The notes beneath the pieces are model-generated. The model was given only the letters and a program-made list of their open reading frames with translations. It had not been told where the DNA came from and did no database searches. A program made the translations under genes and the position numbers. A stretch of 64,000 nucleotides of DNA from Mytilus edulis (lineage: Eukaryota; Mollusca; Bivalvia; Mytilida; Mytilidae), in assembly GCF_963676685.1 (NCBI RefSeq), contig NC_092347.1:89282592-89346591 (forward strand), in the 5' to 3' direction. Position 1 is the first letter of the stretch; every line of letters starts with the position of its first letter. Positions 23,899 through 56,215 of the stretch are shown piece after piece.

Positions 23899-24110
23899 CT
23901 AATATATCTGACAAATATATTCATAGCAGGAGGTACCGGTGCTTGTCTCCATTAGTCTGGTCTCTCCCTGCGTGCGTAAAAAATTGTCTGTACCTGGGTG
24001 CTCTACAGTCCAGTTGAAATATATTAATTCTATTCCTTCATCATCCACAAATGACGGATGATTATCATTTTTTTCCCCTTGGAAATAGATGCGCATCATA
24101 TCATTTGCAG
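23899..24110 (-). CDS. downstream lectin gene, exon 3 (lectin domain C-terminal half)
   Basis: Follows TCGTTTCAG, enters in phase 1, and ends ...YICQIY then TAG. It matches the last exon of the upstream paralogue in phase and ending and is three nucleotides shorter. Confidence 0.88.
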
Positions 24111-27100
24111 CTGAAACGAAAAAAAAATATTCCTTGATGAAATACATTTTTCCATGATAGTTTGTCAGATATCAGTTTATTGGAAAAAAAAAGTTATGTC
24201 AAATTTACGAGATTCGAATAACTTCCATCGCCTTACTGCACCTACATTTTATAACCCAATCACTCATAAACTTCAAATCCATGTTCAGGGTGCTTCTGCG
24301 CGTTCAGCAAACAATTGTATAATATTTTTGTAGAAAAGTTATGTATGCTTAAAGTTTTAACATTAAATTGTTATATTATGTTCCCTTTGATGAGTTCTCG
24401 AACTAATGATAAAGAAATTTGGTAAATTTCTAAAATTGTTTGTTTAATCCTGCTAACTATAAGGTGTTTTTTTTTGTATTTGAGACGATGTTATGTCATA
24501 ATTTTAAAACGTTAAGCATACATTTTGAAAATATATAGAAACTAAGGTTTCAACTCCCTGAGGCAAAGTAACCGTAGACTGATTTTGGCTATTTCCCATG
24601 TTCTTTTTTGTTCAAATTCCTCTACAATTGTTTCGGTTCATATACATCATTGGCATGCAAATATTCGGCTTTAGTCGTTCCTAATGAAGGTAAATGCAGA
24701 ATAGACGTATGAAACTTGTTGTTTTCTCTTTTTTAGGCAACAGTAGTTTACCTAGATGATTTAAGGTTCATTTGATTCAAAATACCTACTCATAGAATAT
24801 TGTTTTACAGTTAAGGGGTAAATTAAAGGGTTTAACTAATTGTTTTTACACATGAGCCATAGGCAATTCATACACTTTGAAAATAAAGACTATAGTTTGT
24901 CCTACTAACTTATAAAATCGAGTAATTATTCATTGAGTAAAATTTAAAAATTTGGCCTTATGTAACTATATTACCCATCAGATCAACAGCCCAATCATAA
25001 ACCTGCTCAGAGTTGATTAGTAAGAGATGTGCACCGTCTGCTTTGCATATTGATTTGGCAATGGTATGGTTTTTTGCTGTTGTAAAAGCCTTGTAACAAA
25101 TGTTGACGTTTGCTTCATATTTATATCCCATTGTTCCATTACATAATTCTGAAAAGAAAATCAAATTGGTCATATTCATATTCATAGTCATACTGAAGCA
25201 CGCCTCCGGGTGCGAGAGTTTCTCGCTGCATTGAAGACCCATTGGTGGCCTTCTGCTGTTGTCTGCTCTTTGGTCGGATTGTTGTCTCGTTACACATTCC
25301 CCATTTTCATTCCCCATTTTCATTCTCAATTTTGTAAACATTTGTAAGATTCTGTGAAACAACTTCAAACTATTTTATTATATGTTAAAACAAACTTTAC
25401 ATATGAAAGTGCCCCTGTGATGTTAAAATCGTTTCTTTTGTCTTAACGCATTTTTATTGTTAATACCTATATTGAGTCAAGATATGCGGTACTTGACTGT
25501 ATCTGATGTATACTTTATTTCAAGTTCGATGGGATAGATGCGTTTATCATATACTTAGTACAAAATACAGTAATTTTGTATATCTAATAAAGGGTCTTTT
25601 TTCCAGTCTGTATCACATACCCTATATCGCATACCCCTTATCGCATGGCTAAATCCGTATCGCATACCCCGTATTGCATGGCAAAACCCGTATCGCATAG
25701 CTGGCGTGACGTCATAATGTGAATGGCGTCAACTTTTGACCTATGACGTCCAGTCGATGTATTCCTGGCATGAAAGGGGAAAAAAATAGTTCAAACTAAC
25801 AAAAATTTTGAAATAAAATCGATATTTTCCAAAAAATTAGTACCCAGTAACTTTACGAGCGATTTTTATCTATATAGTAAAAGACACAATAAAATGGAAA
25901 TATCATTGTTTATTTGGTCTTATTTTTTGTGAAGTCTGTTTTCATTACACAAATGGAAATTTTTACGAATTAATTTGATTAGAAAAGAAAGCCAACTTTT
26001 CAATAAATATTTTTCTTGGTGTTCACCTCGTCAGAAGTTGAAATGAACCAGATCATGAACAATATCATCGCCAAATAAACTAGAAAACTTTAATCATTTC
26101 TACATCGTACAATATTTATTTTTTAAATATTAATTTTTGTTGAAATAATAGGACAGTATCATTTGTGGGTGCATTTTATTACATTGTCTTAAACTTATAT
26201 TGAGAATAAAATTAGGTTATAGGTAATATTGCGATGTGGATATTAAGCAAATAAGGAAGTCTATAAAAAAAAAAGGTCAGCTGGGAAAATAGAGCACAAT
26301 CATAATATTCTTTTTTTGTTTATACATGTAATTTCGGACGATTTAAAAAAAAATGGATATCCCATGAATCTGATTCTATTAAATTATATGATAAACAGAA
26401 TAATACATGGCGAAATCCATATCACATGCCGTACCACCCTCGACCAATATCATTCCTTGGGCCTAAAAGCTCTCGGGCTGATATTGATATCTCGGGATGA
26501 TATGGCGTATGATACTGATTTTGCCATGTATTATTCTCTATTTATCATATGTTTAGTACAAAATACAACAATTTCGTATATCTAATAAAGGTTCTTTTTT
26601 CCGGTCTGTATCACCTACCCTGTATCACACACCCCGTATCGCATGGCTAAATCCGTATCGCCTACCCCGTATCGTATAGCAAAACCCGTATCGCATACCT
26701 AGCATGACGTCACAATTCGAATGACGTCAACGTTTGACCTATGGCCTTCAGTTGCTGTATTTCCTGGCATAGGAAAAAAATGAGTTCCCACTAAAATAAA
26801 AATGTTTTATAATTTCAACTAAAATCGATATTTTTTCCAAAAAATATTACCCAGTAACTTTACGAGCATTTGTTTTTTATATAAAACAAAAACACAATAA
26901 GATGTAGAATTTTTTTTAAGTTTTATTGTTCATTTGGTCATAATTTCCGTGAAGTTTGTTTTCATTACCTGATGGATTAAATACAAATTTTTACGGGTTA
27001 AATTTTGGTTAGAATAAATGTAGATAACAAATTTTTCAAGAAATGCTTGTCTAGCTGTTCACCGCTTCAGCAAATTAACATGATCATGAATGATTTCATC

Positions 27101-30100
27101 GCCAAATAAACAATAACACTTTAAACATTTCTACATCTTATATTTATTTGATAAATGTAAATTTAAGTTGATATAATATGACAGTAAAATACAGGAAAAT
27201 AATGATAGAATTGAGAATGGAAATGGGGAATGTGTCAAAGAGACAACAACCCGACCATAAAGCAAACAAAAGCTGATGTCCACTAATTGGTCTTTGCTAG
27301 CTTATAATCTCAGACGATTTAAAACAAAAAATAGATATCCCATAAATCTGATTTTATTAAAATATATGATAAACAGAATACTATATCTTGAAAATGTCAG
27401 TTTCAGAGAATTTTTTGTTTGAGAGTGGTGTTGTTTTACATAGTACAATTAATGTCTCCCTTATACAAAATACTGGTATCCATATTGAAAATACTGTTTT
27501 ATAGAACAAGCCGGCAGGGCCAATTGTTTAAGTTTGTCTTTTAGTTTACTGTTTTGATATTAAAAAAGGAAACATTCAAAAAAAGTATCAATAAGTTATT
27601 CGGATATCCGCCATCATTATAATGTAGATTTTTTTTCAATTTTTCAAAGCATAGTTAAAAAAAAAAACTTAAACTAAATTAAAATTGAAAATTGAGCAAC
27701 GGTTGTATAATTCTAAGAATTAAAAAAAATCAAAGTTCATACATATCTATATATGGCAGTTGATTTTCCATTCGTTTGATGTGTTTGAACTTTTAATTTT
27801 GCCTTTTGATTTCGAAATTTCCGTTTTAAATTTTCCTCGCAATGCGGTATTTTTGATATTTTACTTTTTCAAAACACAGAGGAAACATAAAACAATTTTT
27901 AGTTTAGTATTGCGAACTGATTTGAAATTCAAACCCAGACTTTAATACATGGTTTCTTATAAAGTATTCTATAGTATTGCAAAGATATTGTTCTAATACC
28001 AACTGTATTGTTAATAATATTGTTACAATCAAATATAAATGTGAAAGTAATCGGAAATGCATATTTGTGATGAAGTGCAAACAGTTTAACTAAGTGCAGT
28101 AATAAATTTAATATTCTGTTCTGCCTGCAACACCATGACTTATACTTCCAAAGTGACATCTATCAGCACTTTAGAATGCTTAAATATGTTTTTAAAAAAA
28201 TTCTTACATGGCATAATATTACTAGTGGAAATAAAGACCGAGGAAAAATGTCACAAGTGAATAGATTAACTGATATTGCAATCAACAAATTAATAATGAT
28301 AGTTTGAATATTTGTTATTCTTTTCTAAGTACTAGTTATCCCTTTTATAGTTCTTTACTCCCACTTCCTCTTTTCTGAATTAGTTTGATTTCTAGTGACC
28401 ATTTTCTATCTTAAATCTTATCAAGCATCGCTATTTTAAGGAACAAGTTCTGATTGCATCAAACATTTCTATTGAATAAATAAGTACTTATTATATAATA
28501 TAGTTTTTTCGCATTAAGTTTTATAATTTGGCATGTCTTCCTTCGTGTATGTTCCTTATTCAAGTTAACTAAAACGACGAACTTCATACATCATTTAGAA
28601 TAATTTTGAGTATTAACTTAAGCTGGGTAATAATTTATGGATGTAAAAATGTATAAACAAGACAAAATTTAAACTGAACTTGTTCACTCCGATTTTTTAA
28701 GACAACGGTTTTAAGTTAGTTTTCGTTGTCCGATTATGTATTTCCTCTTACTAGCCTGGAATGAGAACCTTTTTTTCAAATGGTCAAACAATGTGCTCAC
28801 TTGTTCATTTGAAAGATTAGATGGTAATTTTATTTATTTATATTTCAAAGGAAAATGTTGGGTACACGTACATGTCATTAAGTAATGTAATATATAACCA
28901 ACATAACAATATAAGACTCAAAGTTATCAAATGGTCTACAATAATATGCAATGTCTATACAAAATACCAAGATCGTCAAAAAAGTTAGTATCTCTTACTC
29001 GATTTCTCCCTTTCTTGACCTGTTGATTATTTTGATTCAAACAATGTGTGGTTCGTTTGATATCAGTTCTTCATTTATCCAAATTCGATGATGACGTCAA
29101 ATGTTCTTGTTTTCCTCTGAAATTCCAATAGACAACTTTCGAGTTCGATGCATTTCCGTCAAAAACTCTGGTTTTAGTGAACATCAGTCGTGCATTTAGG
29201 GGCATCTTCACTTCCATTCCAATGTTGAGCGAGTGGTTGGAAAATTATAATACTATATTACACGATTTATTCGGCAAACTAAATTCTCATAATTTATAAT
29301 CAGCACTGCTGTCATTAGGGAATTGTGCTTAAGTACCTACGAAACAAAAAATATTTCTAGTTTTTTCTGCACAATGACGATCACTTAGACGCTCGAGGAA
29401 CGTTGATAGTGCAGGGATACAGGCGACCACATCTATCTGGTAAATGACGTCACAAAGGCGCGCCTAATTGACGAGTTTTTTCCAGTGACGGATGAACTCG
29501 AAAGTGGTCTATTGTGACGTTACGGTAAAAAGCGACCATGCCTGGTGACGTCGAATATAAAGAACATAACCTTTTTGCAGATCATTAGAAAAGATTATTA
29601 TTGTCTGTATATCGTCTAAGTTTTCTAAGTTTTAAAACCAGATTTAATCAACCATATTTTACATAAGAAAATGCCTGTACAAAGTGAGGAATATGACAGT
29701 TGTTATCCATTCGTTTGAGCTTTTGGTTTTGGTATTTGTTTTCGAACTTTCCGTCATAAATTTTCCTCGGAGTTCGGTATTTTTATAACTTTACTATATA
29801 CTTACTATTCAGACTTGAATTGTGTAACGAGATGGTTTATTATGGGCCTTTATATATAAATATTTTACTTCTTCAATGAAAACAAAACAGTATTCAGTCA
29901 ATTTCTTCAAAAAGCTGGTTGATGTTTAAAAAATTGAACCAAATAAAGGCAACAGTAGTATACCGCTGTTCTAAATTCATAAATCGATTGAGACAAAAAA
30001 TCCGGGTTACAAACTAAAACCTAAGGGAAACACATCAAATATAAGAAGAGAACAACGACACAACAGAAACACACTCAGAAATTAACTATAATATAACAAT

Positions 30101-31338
30101 GGCCAGGCATGTTCCTGACTTGGCGGAGGACATTTTTTAGAAAAAGTGGTGGGTTGAACCGGATTTTGTGGTTAGCCAAACCTTCCACTTTTATTTCAAT
30201 ATAAATATAACATTAAAACGACAACATAACATGACTAAGAAACCAAAATTAGTAGCTATCAAAAAGTACCAGGCTTATAATTTAATACGCCAGACGCTCG
30301 TTTCGTCTACATAAGACTCACTAGTGACGCTTAGATAAAAAAAAGTTCGAAAGCCAAAAATAGTACAAAGTAGAAGAACATTGAGGACCAAAAATTCCAA
30401 AAAATTGTACCAAATACGGCTAAGGTTATCTGCCTGGGATAATAAAATCCTTAGTATTTAGAACAATTCATACTTTTGAAAACAGTAAATTTATAAAAAT
30501 GACTATATTTTAGATAAACATGTTATCACCGAAGTGATGACTAGCTACAGAATAAAACGAAAACTTAAAACAAACTAAATCAGCACATGAAAAAACACAG
30601 CGGAACAAATGATATAATCAAGACAATCAGTAAAAAAATATTGTTTATCTTAGTTTAAAAACATATCAAAATGAGCATTCATTTGCATGGTTTGGTGCAT
30701 AAAACTGTCCTTGTCATGCTCACTCCCTTTCAGGAATAATATTCTTGAAACTGACTCCTAATTTTTTGGCATTTTGAAGAATCTTCGTATCAACAAACAG
30801 CATAGAAACAAATGTAGTATCTTAAACAAACATTACAATTTTAATGTCTGTTCAATAGAATCATTAAACTTCAGTAATCTTCAGCTCTCTTCAAAGCTAT
30901 AACTAGTTATTATTAGGAAGCAAGCAATACTAATCGGCTAAAATACCTTTACAAGATTTAAACAAAAAGTATGTTGATTCAAATTTGAAATTATCAAAGT
31001 GAATAAATGAATGACATAAGTATGTATTAACACTTACTTGTCTTTCTGATGGTTTTCGATCCCACAGAGGTTTCTTTATGGGGGAAGTGTGCAGAGTACA
31101 TATGACACTGTCCTGTAACCGATTGGTAGTTAGCTGAGTAACAGTTTGCTATACTTGTACATGAGCTAGCACATTCCAAGAAATGTTTGGTAATTAATGT
31201 TCTGATAGACGAATTGGTTGGCACAATTCGTGTATCTGTTTCAAGTTCGAATTTCTGTTCGTTGATATTCATGCTGCTGGTATAAAGTAACATAAAAGTA
31301 GCCGTTGCTACTGCTGTGTAGATGATTTGATGAAACAT
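23899..31338 (-). CDS. secreted PAN/apple plus C-type-lectin-like protein, 228 aa (downstream paralogue)
   Basis: Spliced model on the minus strand: 31338-31038, 25148-24975, 24110-23899. All junctions are phase 1 with GT-AG sites. Residues 1 to about 24 look like a signal peptide (hydrophobic TAVATATFMLLY). A PAN/apple-like domain follows with C56, C60, C66 and C78 (ECASSC...ANC...GQC). The lectin-like domain starts at about 101: LCN, then NICYK, C135 and AHLLLINS. It ends YICQIY. In the sugar-binding loop W192 is followed by VEHP instead of GEP(D/N), and there is no WND motif, so classic calcium-dependent sugar binding looks unlikely. C135-C225 would form the core disulfide; C220 is extra. 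The tandem paralogue lies just upstream. A secreted recognition or adhesion role is inferred from the domains only. Confidence 0.85.
24111..24974 (-). other. intron 2 of the downstream lectin gene
   Basis: 864 bp between GTAATA and TTTCAG. AT-rich, no repeat family clearly recognised. Confidence 0.6.
24975..25148 (-). CDS. downstream lectin gene, exon 2 (lectin domain N-terminal half)
   Basis: 174 bp, phase 1 to 1, acceptor TTTTCTTTTCAG and donor ATGG|GTAATA. The upstream paralogue has an exon of identical length and phase, and about half the residues match. Open sequence upstream of the acceptor comes from an inserted repeat and is not coding. Confidence 0.9.
25190..25350 (-). repeat. family E fragment beside a splice acceptor
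   Basis: Reverse complement of the 21.65-kb element ('CGCCTCCGGGTGCGAGAG', 'CTCTTTGGTCGGATTGTTG'). Its end lies about 40 nt from the exon 2 acceptor. Confidence 0.8.
26402..26540. repeat. inverted repeat between the direct copies
   Basis: AATACATGGC at 26402 pairs with GCCATGTATT at about 26530, and 'CTCTCGGGCTGATATTG' lies near the axis facing matching inverted sequence. The palindrome separates the two 850-bp copies. Confidence 0.7.
27200..27305 (+). repeat. family E fragment
   Basis: 'TTGAGAATGGAAATGGGGAA' followed by 'GACAACAACCCGACCATAAA'. Confidence 0.75.
27755..27870 (-). repeat. family B fragment
   Basis: Contains 'CCATTCGTTTGATGTGTTTG' and 'TTCCGTTTTAAATTTTCCTC'. Confidence 0.7.
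29126..29514. mobile_element. 389-bp MITE with 21-bp terminal inverted repeats
   Basis: The left end CAATAGACAACTTTCGAGTT and the right end, read in reverse complement, CAATAGACCACTTTCGAGTT differ at one base. No ORF inside. Target duplication is unclear. Confidence 0.75.
29680..30465 (+). repeat. families B, C and D in a row
   Basis: 29680-29800 is family B (minus). 29942-30200 is family C ('AAGGCAACAGTAGTATACCG', then 'TGTTCCTGACTTGGCGG'). 30260-30465 is family D ('CGTTTCGTCTACATAAGACT', ending near 'ACGGCTAAGGTTATCTGCCT'). The C-D order recurs at 50738-51460, so they may be one composite element. Confidence 0.75.
31038..31338 (-). CDS. downstream lectin gene, exon 1 (signal peptide and PAN domain)
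   Basis: From ATG at 31338 to donor ACAA|GTAAGT in phase 1: 100 codons plus one base. It aligns with the first exon of the upstream paralogue (ECAS.C....C.SAN....GQC and ending TIRKT). Confidence 0.88.
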
Positions 31339-31934
31339 TCTAGTAAATTATATTCTTATCTACATTTCTTTTCTTTCTTTCAAATTAAGTAATGAAAATA
31401 TCGGTCTTACATACATCTATATCAGCGATCTGGACATTATAATCATATAAAATTAACTAAATTTCATTGGATATACCGTATGCTGAAAAAAAACTTATTC
31501 TTACATATGACATCCTTATGCAACTGTGGCTCATTCAAATGAGCTATGATAAATAATATTAGAATTGTTCCAGAATTACGTGATGGTGGATGCAGGATTC
31601 ATCCACTTAATTGGTAACTTAAATTGGAACAAAAAGGTATACTTTGATATCCTTTGGGATTTTGTGAAGGATTATATAACATATTGGACAAAAAATCTCT
31701 ATTCTTACAAGATTAGGTCGTAATACAAATTGGAATTTTACAAAATGCATTGAAATTAATATTAATGATCATTAATCCTATAAGTTTGGAAGACGACAAC
31801 AAAGTACAAAACCAGACTTATTTCCATGTTGTTTGTACCGACAATAACTAATGTAGGTTTAGTGCGAAAGTATTAGTTTCTTAATTAATAATTAATATTA
31901 ACAAACCGCTTTTAAAGTTAACATGTTGTTGATG

Positions 31935-32245
31935 ACAGTATTTAATTTAATTTTGGATGTAACGCGTCTTCTGATTGGCTGACCGTCACGTCATCAACGT
32001 TTTTTCATGATTTACTCTGGTATTACATGGAATTAAGAATTAAATTATAAGCAATGACTGTAATATTTTTTCTGCCTATTCAAATAACATATAAAAAATA
32101 TGGTGCACACTATATTAAAATAACTCTCTACGCGGGTTATTTAGTTTGCACCACATTTTTATGTCATTTCTTTATAGACAGTCATTGCTTAAATATTTTT
32201 TTAACGTCATATGCTCTATACAAATGATTTGACTTCTATTGAATA
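31935..32245. repeat. imperfect inverted-repeat element
   Basis: 32047-32115 (AAGCAATGACTGT... to ATGGTGCA) pairs with about 32145-32190 (TGCACCACATTTTTAT to GACAGTCATTGCTT). The left part includes 'GTAACGCGTCTTCTGATTGG', which I recall from bivalve MITEs. Confidence 0.6.
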
Positions 32246-32294
32246 ATTCAAAGTTTGGTTGATCACTTACAGAAATAAAGAATGTTGTGACTAG

Positions 32295-32410
32295 ATCGTC
32301 AAAGATACCAGGATTTCTATTTCGTCGACAAAAGACTCCATAATAGCTCGAATCAAAAACGTTAAGAGACCAAATTGAGTACGAAGATCATTGAGGTTCC
32401 AATATTTCGG
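32295..32410 (+). repeat. family D fragment
   Basis: Diverged: 'AAAGATACCAGGATTTCTAT', 'TTCGTCGACAAAAGACTCCA', then 'GATCATTGAGGTTCCAA'. Confidence 0.6.
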
Positions 32411-32479
32411 AAAGATAATGATGAAAACTGATGTCAGATTACTTAAAATGCTGATAGGACACATTTCTATTTTTGAGTA

Positions 32480-33320
32480 CTGTGGATTCATTTTTATTCG
32501 TGGTATACCAATTTTCGTGGGTTTCGTGGGTCACAGCGAACCACGAATTTAAGAATTCAACAAAGAATAATCCCGAGAAATGTGTATGGAGTCGGATGTT
32601 TATTTCCGGTTATGTTTTGCAGTTCTAGTGTAGTGTTGATTAGCGATAAACATTGTAACATAACACGTGTTTTTTATTGAAAGAAGATACAAGTATTTTG
32701 ATTAATTCTATAATAAATATATCGAATATCAGTGATAATTTACTTTTTGAAATTGATTAAAACTGTTCATGGAAAATAACTGCAAGTTGTTAATTACCGT
32801 GTCATAGTTTGGTTTACCAGTGAATAAAAATCAATATGATTAAGTACGGGGATATTTCCCGTAGGTAATATTGTTTATGACAGGAACATTTATTTTCACA
32901 CCTTATACTCATATCACTGTTTATTATATCGTGATTAGGGAAATGAGCTTTCAATTATAAAATTTTGAATGCCTTATAGAATTCAGACAAGAATTTATTA
33001 ATTGTAAAACAAACAAATAATTAGTTGTCTCTGTCCATTATTGTAATCGAAATTATCAATGAACACTTTAAACTAGAATGACCAAGCGAGGATTTTGACA
33101 ATTCAAAACTTTTTCAATGAATTCCTTCTTTTTTGTTTTGTTTTATTATTGATAAAACCAAGGAGGTTATATGATCTAATAAATCAAAAAGAAATCCACG
33201 AATTACGTATCTAATTTTTTGTTGTTGTAATCAGCGATCCACGAATTTACGTATACCACGAAATGCCTTTTTTTCTCTATCCACGAAAATTGATACCCAC
33301 GAAAATAAATGAATCCACAG
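32480..33320. mobile_element. 841-bp TA-flanked element with inverted termini
   Basis: Begins CTGTGGATTCATTT and ends with its complement AAATGAATCCACAG; TA flanks each end. Subterminal 'AATTTTCGTGG' and 'CCACGAATTT' motifs are repeated in both orientations. The 67-aa ORF is in the terminus. TA target sites suggest a Tc1/mariner-type non-autonomous element. Confidence 0.8.
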
Positions 33321-34284
33321 TAACCAAAGAAACAGCTCATGGTGATATTACAAACAATCTGTATGCGGTTAAAATAACGATCGAATTCATTACTTAAATG
33401 AGACAATTTTTATCAAATTGATGATAATGTTTCATTTCTTTGTTAGACTATACGAATCGTAATTTACCACAAACTAAGCATGTGACCGTTCACCTAACGT
33501 TAAAATTATCAAATATAAAACTGAATACAACTTTTTGTGTTTTTCACTGATTTAGACTTAACAAAATCGTCAGTAAAATTGACATTGACAGGTAGCTATT
33601 CCTAAGCAAAAAAAAAAAAGAAGACGTCATTCAATAAATGATTATCTGGATTAACCTTCAGCAGGAAGGTTAAATGCCAAATATTTGAACACCAAGTATG
33701 CAGAAGAACCGAAATTATCGTATATCTACAACACCAAAAAGGATCTAAAAATAATAGCTAAATGATACAATTGTCAATCAAGGCTACTATTATATCAGTT
33801 CCAATGACTGATTACTGGCTTCATAACATTTCCCTGAACGAATAGTCAACCTACAGATGTAAGAAACATACATTTAACTTGGAAAATATTACCCGTTTAA
33901 TCAGTCTAATAAACCCGAAAAGTCAATCGTCCATAAAATACCACAAATAGATAGAACACTAAACATAGAGCAACGAAAAACTCACAGAATAAGGGCTAAA
34001 GCTTATGAAAGGGTAAGCAGGTTATTTTTTTATTTGTCAACCCTATGATACTGCTCATGACAATGGTAAATCCTGCGTAATATCACTCTCTCGTAAACTT
34101 GGTAAATTTAAAACAAACTTACGACACATACAACCAAAATATAGTGTAGCTTAATGCAATTCTAAAAAGGAATGTACAGTTAATCCACATTAAAATCATC
34201 CGGAATTTTGAAACAATGTAAAGAAATTAAAAAAAAAAAAAAAGCTAATCACAGATATTTTGGTAGATGACAGAAGATACCATT

Positions 34285-34395
34285 GGAAATGATACCAGCA
34301 TGAATTGGTTGCCTTCGACTGTTATCTGCTCTTTGGTCGGATTGTTGTCTCTCTGACATATTCCTCATATCCATTCTCAATTATATAAGAAGATA
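34285..34395 (-). repeat. family E fragment
   Basis: 'CTGCTCTTTGGTCGGATTG' followed by 'TTGTCTCTCTGACATATTCC'. Confidence 0.75.
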
Positions 34396-34668
34396 CATTT
34401 ACACGTAAGCTAAAAGAAAAATGATAAATACTATAGCAGTAGAAGAAAGTATCATCTTACCAAATTATTTTTCCATGAGGATTATCAGGATAGATTATAA
34501 TATCATACCTAAAACAGAAAAATCTGTTTATTTTAGGTAAGGGTATTAGTGGATAGCTTTCTTTTGAAAATTTATAAACATCTGAATTAAGATAGTGTAC
34601 AGAAAATTTATCATTAAATAGAAATTATGTTAAACGTCTATATTATTATATTAAAAAACAACTGATTG

Positions 34669-54460
<19,792 letters not shown>

Positions 54461-55018
54461 TGTATCATAATTTTATCCTACAAAATACTCATGCATGTTA
54501 CTGTTGTTTGCGCAATTATCGTTAACATATAGACGTAATGTGATAAGTTTTTTATAACCGTCCTAACCGTGTCATAACCAGTATACTTCTCGTTAGATGC
54601 GTATTTTCACGTCAATAAATATTCATTTGTATGTTAACCAATGAGCTTATCTCAATTTTTTTTTTTTTTTTACGAAAAGCTTTAAATGATACATTTGGAT
54701 TGTCCTATGTCATGAAAATGTCTTGATCATATCCTATAATTAAATTATCTCATAAAGATGTTATTGGTTTTGTAAAATGTCAGTTGCAATTTATTTGATT
54801 TAAGTGTGATATAAAGTATGATTTATATATTGAAATAAACAAAATAAGCATGCCGTTGTTTGACATAACAGATCATCAGAGAGTGTGTTCTTACAATCGT
54901 TCAAAGAATTCGTTTTACATTTACTTATTTAGCTGAACTGTAAATTGGCTTTCAACAACAACACATTTAGTCTTTTTTTTAATTGTTTTATCACAAAAAC
55001 CGTTTGTACTTCTTTAAT

Positions 55019-55285
55019 CGGGGCCTCGCTGGCCGAGTGGTCTAATTAGTTACTACTGGAATCACTAGCCAGTCTACGCTGGGGTTGTGAGGTCGAACCC
55101 CGCTCATGCGGGTACACTCGACTCCAATATTAATTGACTAGGATTGTCAGTTTTCCTATCGAAGGTCTATGGTTTTCTCTGGTCACTCCGGCCTCCTCTG
55201 CCAATAATAACTGGCCGCCATGAAATAGCCTTAATGCGGTGCTTAAAAGTGGCGTTAAACCACCAAAAATCAAATCAAAACAGAT
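55019..55285 (+). mobile_element. tRNA-derived SINE
   Basis: The head is tRNA-like, with box A (TGGCCGAGTGGTCTA) and box B (AGGTCGAACCCCG). A conserved-looking body follows ('CACTCCGGCCTCCTCTGCCA', 'GTGGCGTTAAACCACCAAAA') ending in an AATCAAATC tail. This layout matches tRNA-derived SINEs known in molluscs; the exact family name is not claimed. It abuts the TTAA element starting at 55296. Confidence 0.8.
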
Positions 55286-55295
55286 TCTTTTTTAA

Positions 55296-55877
55296 GGTTC
55301 ATGTGGACTCTTTCGCTAAAATGACCGCATTTTCACCTTAAAATTTACTCTGAGTGCAGACAAACCAGTGCATCTGGAACAGTTTTAAGGCATAGCATGC
55401 CCTAGATGAATAAATTTCAAATAGTTTTATTGTTTAAAAAAAATAAAAACTTGACAGGATTTTGCAGTGCACTTTTTTCATTCCTCCAGAAGGTACCAAC
55501 AAAAACTAAGTTGGGAAAGAGGTTTGAGATCTTCCCCACAGGTAATAATTGAAGTGAACTGTATTAATTGACATGGACAATAGATGGACTGTGGATACCT
55601 GACAATGGTTGGTGATTTAAACTGTGTACTTGAGTGGACCATATCAAGCGAAACTCAACTGTTTGTTTATTTTTTCATCTTCTGAAGTTTTGAAAAAAAG
55701 TGAACTGCAAAATCTAGGTTAAGTTTTGAATTTTCTAAATCATACAATGCATTTGAATTTTATTTATCTAGGGTATGCTATGCCTTGAAACTTTTCCAGA
55801 TGCACATGTTTGTCTGTACTCAGAGTAAATTTTGAGGTAAAAAAGCAGCCATTTTAGCCAAAGAGTCCAAATGAACC
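55296..55877. mobile_element. 582-bp palindromic TTAA-bounded MITE
   Basis: Begins GGTTCATGTGGACTC and ends GAGTCCAAATGAACC, flanked by TTAA at 55292-55295 and 55878-55881. Inverted arms extend about 200 bp inward (GCATCTGGAA... against TTCCAGATGC; GATTTTGCAGTGCACTTTTT against AAAAGTGAACTGCAAAATC). No coding capacity. Confidence 0.85.
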
Positions 55878-56089
55878 TTAATTGTGAACATTCATACGTC
55901 TATTACCTTCCTATTTGTGTCACTTCTATAATCCTTTGACTGTCCTTACTCCTATTATCTCCCTTTATTTCTGTAGATCGAGAATGATCATGCTATTATA
56001 CTCTTCTGATATCACCTCTCGTTTTATTTAAAAAAAAAAAAAGTCACTCATTTCTGATCTGTGAAATCTCTCCCTTGTCCACATGTTAA

Positions 56090-56215
56090 TGCTCTTCAAC
56101 TTTGTACTTGTTCGGCTTTATAAATATTTTGATTTTAGCGTCTCTGATGAGTCTTATGTAGACGAAACGCCCGTCTGGCGTACTAAATTATAATCCTGGT
56201 ACCTTTGATAACTAT
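56090..56215 (-). repeat. family D fragment
   Basis: 'TGCTCTTCAACTTTGTACTT', 'GACGAAACGCCCGTCTGGCG' and 'ATAATCCTGGTACC'. Confidence 0.8.

Larger units (their letters stand above)
25545..27385 (+). repeat. about 850-bp direct duplication around a hairpin
   Basis: 25545-26400 and 26538-27385 are diverged direct copies: both run through 'GTATCGCATACCCCGTAT'-like short repeats, a TGACGTCA stretch, 'ACCCAGTAACTTTACGAGC' and end near 'TATATGATAAACAGAATA'. A family E piece interrupts the second copy at 27200-27305. Several near-copies of a 14-nt ATCGCATACCCCGT motif are present in each. Confidence 0.75.
25149..31037 (-). other. intron 1 of the downstream lectin gene
   Basis: A 5.9-kb intron packed with repeats: family E right beside the exon 2 acceptor, a duplicated hairpin element (25545-27385), a terminal-inverted-repeat MITE and family B and C copies. 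I found no counterpart of the paralogue's 93-bp linker exons. Confidence 0.6.
31339..34668. other. spacer between the two lectin genes
   Basis: Contains the promoter side of the downstream gene and the 3' end of the upstream gene. It holds two inverted-repeat elements plus family D and E pieces; 33.35-34.25 kb shows nothing recognisable. Confidence 0.55.

Noticed and set aside
24958..25368. A longer single ORF (136 aa) for the lectin exon
   Set aside because: The upstream half is a family E repeat. A clear acceptor at 25149 and the paralogue's identical 174-bp exon show the true exon boundary.
55019..55100. Functional tRNA gene
   Set aside because: Boxes A and B are present, but the sequence continues into a SINE body and lacks a proper acceptor stem.
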